Source: DATKCA01 sp035544675
GTDB taxonomy: Bacteria > Acidobacteriota > Thermoanaerobaculia > Gp7-AA8
DNA length: 9,952 nucleotides
NCBI GenBank assembly: GCA_035544675.1
Contig: DATKCA010000046.1
Location: 1 to 9,952, forward strand
Direction of reading: 5' to 3'
The notes beneath the pieces were generated by a model that saw only the letters and a list, made by a program, of their open reading frames with translations, searched no databases and had not been told where the DNA came from. The translations under genes were made by a program, and so were the position numbers. This document shows positions 6,474 to 9,952 of this stretch, piece after piece; position 1 is the stretch's first letter; the number at the start of each line of letters is the position of its first letter.

Positions 6474-6713
6474 ACGATCGCTCCGGATCCTTCAACCGCG
6501 CAGCGCTTCGCCGGCAAACGCCCCGGCGCGGCGTTCCAGGTGCAGGCAGGGTGCTCCGGTGCAGTCGAGAGAATGAGAAGGGCTCCTTTCGCCGGGCTGC
6601 CGCGCGGCGAGAGTAGCAGAACTTTGCGTCAGACTCGGCGATCTGCCGGGGCGCTTTCCTTTTCGCCCGAGGTCGGATAGCGTTCCTCGAATCCGAAGCA
6701 TCGAGGAGGCCCT
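6474..6713. promoter_or_regulatory. divergent intergenic region, permease / DM13 gene
   Basis: 240 bp separate the two divergent genes and must contain both promoters, but no good sigma70-like -35/-10 pair was found on either strand. The recognisable signals are the two Shine-Dalgarno sites and the inverted repeat at 6684-6707 that overlaps the DM13 Shine-Dalgarno. GC-rich short inverted repeats near 6510-6530 look like composition noise. Confidence 0.4.
6684..6707 (+). promoter_or_regulatory. inverted repeat that would sequester the DM13 Shine-Dalgarno
   Basis: TCCTCGA (6684-6690) and TCGAGGA (6701-6707) are perfectly complementary across a 10-nt loop. The right arm includes five bases of the Shine-Dalgarno GAGGAGG (6703-6709) of the DM13 gene, whose GTG is at 6714. 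In mRNA the stem would hide most of the ribosome binding site, a layout used in translational control. Whether the hairpin is functional is inference; a 7-bp arm can arise by chance. Confidence 0.45.
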
Positions 6714-7250
6714 GTGAGCAGACTCTCGCTGTCCAGGACGAGCTGGGCCGTTCTCGTCGCGGTCTGCGCCGCCGCGGCGGCATGGGTGATCTTCCGCCCC
6801 GAGCTCGCATTCATCGACCGGAGAGTCGATGAGCCGTTTCCGGCGGCGCAGGAGGCGCACCTCATTACCGAGCCGAGCCCCGCGCCGACCCCGACGCCGC
6901 TGCTTCGCGGCGAGTTCACGAGTCTCGCGCACGAAACGCTCGGCACGGCGACCGTCTACGAGATCCCCGGAGGGCGCCGGGTGCTGCGCCTGACCGGCTT
7001 CAGGACCTCGAACGGCCCCGACGTGCGCGTTTATCTCGTGAAAGCGGCCGAGGCCGACGACGATGCGGTCCGGACGGCGGGAATCATCGACCTCGGATCG
7101 ATGAAGGGGAACGTCGGCGATCAGACCTACGAGATCCCCGCGGGCGTCGATCTCGACTCCCACCGCTCGGTCTCGATCTGGTGCGCACGCTTCGGCGTGA
7201 ACTTCGGAAAGGCGGCGCTGTCGACGGCCCCTGTCCCGCAGGGAGGATAG
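6714..7250 (+). CDS. membrane-anchored DM13 domain protein
   Basis: The 178-residue product starts at GTG 6714 behind GAGGAGG (6703-6709). Residues 11-27 form one hydrophobic segment (WAVLVAVCAAAAAWVIF) that anchors or exports the protein. A Pro/Thr-rich linker (54-62) leads into a DM13 domain at 64-172: LRGEFTSLAHETLGTATVYE, then FRTSNGPDVRVYLV (96-109), IDLGSMKGNVGDQTYEIP (125-142), and SVSIWCARFGVNFGKAAL (152-169). The near-invariant cysteine is C157 in IWC. DM13 domains have been proposed to carry electrons in extracytoplasmic redox proteins; the biochemical role here is not shown. A signal-peptide ORF follows after 23 bp, suggesting an operon whose second gene is broken. Confidence 0.9.
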   Translation: MSRLSLSRTSWAVLVAVCAAAAAWVIFRPELAFIDRRVDEPFPAAQEAHLITEPSPAPTPTPLLRGEFTSLAHETLGTATVYEIPGGRRVLRLTGFRTSNGPDVRVYLVKAAEADDDAVRTAGIIDLGSMKGNVGDQTYEIPAGVDLDSHRSVSIWCARFGVNFGKAALSTAPVPQGG

Positions 7251-7273
7251 GGCCTGCGGAGGTTTCTTCGACC

Positions 7274-7360
7274 ATGCGAGCATTCGTCGGACTCGCGCTC
7301 GCGGCGATGGTCGCGACGGCAGCCGCCACCCGCGCGGGCGACGACGAGTCGGCTCATTGA
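7274..7360 (+). pseudogene. 28-codon signal-peptide ORF, probably a truncated secreted-protein gene
   Basis: Starting at ATG 7274, 23 bp after the DM13 stop and preceded by GGAGG (7258-7262), this frame gives a textbook signal peptide: MRAFVGLALAAMVATAAATRA with an Ala-x-Ala-like end, then only GDDESAH before the TGA at 7358-7360. A signal peptide with almost no mature protein suggests the 5' end of a gene cut off when the sequence to the right was joined. Its stop overlaps the 3' end of the convergent membrane-protein gene (stop at 7354-7356) by 7 bp, placing a likely junction near 7350. A genuine small exported peptide is the alternative. Confidence 0.5.
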
Positions 7361-8223
7361 TGGGGAGTCGTTCCGGCCGCGGCTCTCCGGAAAACGGAGT
7401 ACCCGGTGAGAGCGAGCCCAATCGCTACGAGGGAGAAGAACGCCACACCGAGCGGAGAATCACCACGATTCCAAGTGGCGACGAGGGGAAAGGAATGAGC
7501 CAGAAGTCGCGGGAGGAAAAGCCAGACCAGGAATACAAATGCGATCATGAAGGGCACGACCCGGGCCGCGCCCGTGAGCCGGATGCCCACGAGCAGGAAG
7601 CCGGGAGCGAGCAGCAAGGCGAAGGCGACCCCCAGCAAGTTCATCAGCAAACTTTCAGGAGGGATGCTGGAGACGTACCCCAGAACGTTCATCGCGAGAA
7701 GTGCCACGAGGGACGTGACGAGGAGGACGACGCCTGCCGTACCCACCTTGCCGAAATCGGCGCGCTGTTGAGCCCAGAAGCCGAGCAGCCCCGTAATAAG
7801 GAGCAGAGGGAGAGCAATCGCACCGTAATCCCGGACCCCGTTCGTCGGGTCAAAGCGGACGAAATAGATGATGTCCGCCGCCCAGAGAATGCCTCCGATC
7901 AGACCGCACAGGCCCATCCAGCGTGTCTGTCGCAGCGAGAGCTCCAGCATGGGTCTCCTCCTTCCGCCTGAACCGGTACGGCGCGCTCGCATGGCCTCGA
8001 AACGCCAGCTCAAGTCATCCGTGACGCCAAGACAGGTTCGCAGCAGGATTTCCATCGCAACGACAGCCGTCGGCGTCAGGTTCTCTTGCGCATCCGACTG
8101 GTGGTCCCAGAGGTCGGCTTCGATTTCGGCGCGCCTCGTCTCGTGCAGGTCCGCTGGCATGCGAATCGTGTAGAGTTGCACCCAGAGACGTGTGATGGCG
8201 GCAGCGATCTCGGTCGCGCTCAT
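7354..8223 (-). CDS. PadR-coupled multi-pass membrane protein
   Basis: A 289-residue protein with a soluble N-terminal part (1-100) and about six predicted transmembrane helices (near 104-122, 134-150, 161-182, 190-214, 222-240 and 256-278). The N-terminal helices (ITRLWVQLYTIRMPADLHETRRAEIEADLWDHQ) resemble the HAAS-type helical modules that accompany PadR regulators, rich in the pattern of a short helix followed by an acidic ExxADLxDH segment. Its ATG overlaps the PadR stop codon in ATGA (8220-8223), so translation is coupled. PadR partners of this kind are usually membrane proteins thought to receive or relay a signal, and the pair is normally co-repressed by PadR. No enzymatic motif is visible; molecular function unknown. 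The 3' end abuts the truncated signal-peptide ORF. Confidence 0.8.
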   Translation of the reverse strand: MSATEIAAAITRLWVQLYTIRMPADLHETRRAEIEADLWDHQSDAQENLTPTAVVAMEILLRTCLGVTDDLSWRFEAMRARRTGSGGRRRPMLELSLRQTRWMGLCGLIGGILWAADIIYFVRFDPTNGVRDYGAIALPLLLITGLLGFWAQQRADFGKVGTAGVVLLVTSLVALLAMNVLGYVSSIPPESLLMNLLGVAFALLLAPGFLLVGIRLTGAARVVPFMIAFVFLVWLFLPRLLAHSFPLVATWNRGDSPLGVAFFSLVAIGLALTGYSVFRRAAAGTTPHQ

Positions 8224-8588
8224 GTCGTCTCCGGCTCTTCATCGAGCGAAGCCAGCTTGCCTGCGGTACCGCGCCGCTGCGCTCGCGCGCGGCTCAGAGC
8301 GACCGCCGCCAGCGCAGCGAGACGATACATACGGCGGCGCGGGCGTCTCTCTCGTTCCGCCTCGGTCGGATCTTCCCAGAACGCTTCGATCAGCCCCGCC
8401 TGCTCCAACCGATGAAGCGCGCGATAGAGGGTTCCGTGCGCGGTGAGCATTCGGCGATCCGTTGCGGTCTTTATCACCTTCGCGAGTGAATAACCGTGGA
8501 ACGCCATGATGCCGCGCCGCTCGAGTGCGAGAGCCGCTTCGAGAACCGAAATTTCCAAAGGGATGAGCTCGTCGGCCTTGCGTCGCAT
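8220..8588 (-). CDS. PadR family transcriptional regulator
   Basis: A 122-residue PadR-type repressor. The winged helix spans about 9-90: IPLEISVLEAALALERRGIMAFHGYSLAK (9-37) is the opening helix pair with the hallmark HGY, and LTAHGTLYRALHRLEQAGLI (48-67) is the recognition helix region with the family's GTLYRALxRLExxGLI pattern, followed by an Arg-rich wing (79-86). The C-terminal dimerisation helix is short, as in the compact PadR-s2 type. The ATG at 8588 sits 6 nt after the -10 box of a strong promoter, so the transcript is predicted to be leaderless, consistent with no Shine-Dalgarno sequence being present. A perfect palindrome in the promoter spacer is the likely operator, so the gene probably represses itself and the downstream membrane-protein gene, whose ATG overlaps its stop. 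Confidence 0.93.
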   Translation of the reverse strand: MRRKADELIPLEISVLEAALALERRGIMAFHGYSLAKVIKTATDRRMLTAHGTLYRALHRLEQAGLIEAFWEDPTEAERERRPRRRMYRLAALAAVALSRARAQRRGTAGKLASLDEEPETT

Positions 8589-8594
8589 GCGCGA

Positions 8595-8623
8595 AGAATA
8601 AGCAGATATCTGCTGTTTGTCAA
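8595..8623 (-). promoter_or_regulatory. sigma70 promoter of the padR operon (leaderless start)
   Basis: On the - strand, TTGACA (8618-8623) is a perfect -35 hexamer, followed by exactly 17 nt and TATTCT (8595-8600), a good -10 (five of six). Only TCGCGC lies between the -10 and the ATG (8586-8588), so transcription is predicted to start at or within a base or two of the start codon. This is the best promoter in the window. Confidence 0.8.
8601..8614. promoter_or_regulatory. palindromic operator, probably PadR autoregulatory site
   Basis: AGCAGATATCTGCT is a perfect 14-bp palindrome lying wholly between the -35 and -10 hexamers, abutting the -10. A dimer bound here would block RNA polymerase. 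PadR proteins commonly bind palindromes in their own promoters; assigning this site to the adjacent PadR is inference from position. Confidence 0.7.
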
Positions 8624-8660
8624 TGGCCCAAGCGCCGCTCGCGCTTTACGCCCGCGACTC

Positions 8661-9952
8661 TCAGGCGCGACCCGCCCCAGCCTGAGCGGCGATGTCGTCG
8701 CACAGGGCCCGGACGCGATCGGTGACCGAGCTCGTTTCCGGGCTCTCGGCCGATCGTGCGCGAAGGGCCGCCAGATGAAGCGCGAGAGTCTTCAGCATCT
8801 CCATTCGCCGGTTGCGGGCTTCCTTTGCCTCCTCGATCCTTTCCGAGAGGCCGCGGACCAGCTCGAGCTCCTTCTCGTAGAGCGTTCGCAGCGGCGCGGA
8901 ATCGGAGGCTTGCAGTGCCGCGATCTTCGCGTTGAGCCGCTCCTCCTCGCCGGCCTCCAGGGTTCGCGCGAGCTCGGCGATCTCCCGATCGGCGTCCTCG
9001 ATCGACGCCAGGAGCTGGCGCGCCGCCGCCGCGGCCTCGGCGCCCAGCGGACGCAACGCGCCGGAGAGCTCGCCGGCGTATCGGAGGATCGACTGGAAGT
9101 GCCCGTGGGCCGAGTCGGCTCGCGTCTCGCGATCCTCGTCGGTTGCCGGCGCGAGGATCGCCGCGATGTGCGGCCTCTGCCAGTAGCTGACCCGGCTCGG
9201 AGGAGCCGAGTACATCACGCGGCCGAGGTCCTCGGCGGTGAGCCCCTTTCGCGTGAGCTCGCGGCGAGTACGGACAGATGCGACGATCCAGACGGCGAGC
9301 GTCGTCGCCACGCTTCCCACCCAGAACCAGTTCTGGACGACCTGCGACGACACGTTGGCAAAGTACAGGAGTGCAGTGACCACGATTGGAAGAGCGACCC
9401 AGACCAGCGGCAGGATCGATCGGAGGAGTCGGACCTCACTCAGAAGCCGCTCCCATACATTTCCCCGCCGGCGCCATGCCTTGGGGTACCACCAGAGCCA
9501 CCACGACGGCTCTCGCCAGATCGCCGCCTGCGCCTGCTCCAGCTGGAATCCCTCCCGCTTCATCCGGGCGAGGAGGAAACCGTATATGGCCGAGACGGTG
9601 AGCGCGCTGAGCGCGAGGAAGGTCCGTCCTCCATCGTCCTTCCACCAGCCGTAGTTCTCACCCGCGAGCCAGAAGCCGAAGATCCAGATCATCACGATGA
9701 TCAGTCCGGGGACGCCGCGTCCTTCCACCGCGTGCAGAGCATCGGGCAGGTGGGTCTCTTCACTCGCGCCGAGCGCAAGCTTCAGCGACCTCGCGTCGGG
9801 CCACCGCTTCGCCGGATCCTTGGCCAGACAGCGCTCGATCGCCTGCGCCGTCGCATGCGACAGGTTCCCGTTGAGTGACCGGAGCGAAGGCGGCTCCTGC
9901 GTCAGGTGCCTGGTCAGCACGTCAGCCGCTGTCTTCCCTTCGAAGGGGAGCC
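8661..9952 (-). CDS. Hanks-type serine/threonine protein kinase with TM and coiled-coil tail (5' end missing)
   Basis: The frame is open to the right edge, so the catalytic lobe lies outside the window; 429 C-terminal residues are present. The first ~60 are the end of a kinase C-lobe: LPFEGKTAADVLTRHLTQEP, matching the PPFxGxTxxDVLxxHL segment of bacterial Hanks kinases, then AIERCLAKDPAKRWPDA (37-53) with the subdomain XI arginine. A GTG at 9918-9920 is in frame but lies inside this domain and is not a start. Next come about four transmembrane helices (near 81-97, 110-128, 177-200 and 206-225), then a cytoplasmic tail whose residues ~300-400 are strongly heptad-like (AELARTLEAGEEERLNAKI). 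Several Trp-rich stretches lie between the helix pairs (147-159). The kinase probably autophosphorylates and phosphorylates partner proteins at the membrane. The PadR gene is 72 bp downstream on the same strand but has its own promoter. Confidence 0.88.
   Translation of the reverse strand, partial: LPFEGKTAADVLTRHLTQEPPSLRSLNGNLSHATAQAIERCLAKDPAKRWPDARSLKLALGASEETHLPDALHAVEGRGVPGLIIVMIWIFGFWLAGENYGWWKDDGGRTFLALSALTVSAIYGFLLARMKREGFQLEQAQAAIWREPSWWLWWYPKAWRRRGNVWERLLSEVRLLRSILPLVWVALPIVVTALLYFANVSSQVVQNWFWVGSVATTLAVWIVASVRTRRELTRKGLTAEDLGRVMYSAPPSRVSYWQRPHIAAILAPATDEDRETRADSAHGHFQSILRYAGELSGALRPLGAEAAAAARQLLASIEDADREIAELARTLEAGEEERLNAKIAALQASDSAPLRTLYEKELELVRGLSERIEEAKEARNRRMEMLKTLALHLAALRARSAESPETSSVTDRVRALCDDIAAQAGAGRA

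Noticed and set aside
5409..6680. 423-codon open frame on the + strand
   Set aside because: Antisense to the SLC13-type permease, whose family motifs are unmistakable; the antisense product is His/Arg/Glu-rich low-complexity sequence.
4615..6810. 731-codon open frame on the - strand
   Set aside because: Same strand as the permease but another frame, with an Arg-rich product lacking hydrophobic helices. The permease frame explains the region.
8630..8646. Hairpin AAGCGC-loop-GCGCTT after the kinase gene as a terminator
   Set aside because: The 6-bp stem is perfect, but on the - strand it is followed by GGGCCATTG rather than a U-tract.
8496..9878. 460-codon open frame on the + strand
   Set aside because: It lies antisense to the kinase tail and padR. 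Its product is Arg/Pro/Ser/Glu-rich with no domain, as expected for the complement of a GC-rich gene.
9918..9920. GTG as the kinase start
   Set aside because: The frame continues upstream to the window edge and encodes conserved kinase residues, so this valine is internal.
1..9952. CRISPR arrays, tRNA or rRNA genes, intact insertion sequences
   Set aside because: No spaced direct repeats, cloverleaf-like segments, rRNA motifs or transposase domains were seen on either strand; the only tandem repeat is the 6-bp array at 4113-4160.

Overview
The window is GC-rich bacterial DNA with conventional gene structure: GTG and ATG starts, purine-rich ribosome binding sites and short spacers. Several features together suggest a soil- or sediment-type lineage such as Acidobacteriota or a related phylum: a monofunctional proline dehydrogenase, a Hanks-type kinase with a membrane-embedded C-terminal half, a DM13 protein, and a PadR regulator translationally coupled to a membrane protein. 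That placement is inference from gene content; there is no rRNA or other marker gene to confirm it.

Layout from left to right. (1) Positions 1-45 hold the possible tail of a + strand gene running in from the left, meeting a complete proline dehydrogenase on the - strand (35-970). (2) Positions 971-1150 are an AT-rich divergent intergenic region with two inverted repeats. (3) Positions 1151-4644 hold four + strand genes of accessory type: an exported alpha/beta hydrolase, a small NTF2-like probable lipoprotein, a SAM-dependent methyltransferase with an N-terminal winged helix, and an AHSA1/SRPBCC-fold protein. The first two are separated by 462 bp that look decayed and hold a - strand helix-turn-helix relic. 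The last two are separated by a hexanucleotide repeat array. (4) A 600-residue SLC13-type permease with two RCK_C-like cytoplasmic domains (4671-6473, - strand) is divergent from a membrane-anchored DM13 protein (6714-7250, + strand). The DM13 gene is followed by a 28-codon ORF that is essentially only a signal peptide, probably a truncated gene. (5) On the - strand, reading right to left, come the 3' part of a serine/threonine kinase gene (cut by the window edge), a PadR regulator, and a six-helix membrane protein overlapping PadR by 4 bp.

How the parts work together. The clearest regulatory unit is the PadR/membrane-protein pair. Its promoter has a consensus -35 (TTGACA), a 17-bp spacer and a good -10 (TATTCT). 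A perfect 14-bp palindrome fills most of the spacer, and the ATG lies only 6 nt after the -10, so the mRNA is predicted to be leaderless and autorepressed. The DM13 gene has a 7-bp inverted repeat that would pair with its own Shine-Dalgarno sequence. The four accessory genes share a strand, but their spacing does not prove one operon. I found no CRISPR array, tRNA, rRNA or intact mobile element, and nothing that clearly amounts to a new multi-gene system. The best candidates for follow-up are the two small regulatory structures, the truncated and relic genes, and the kinase architecture.
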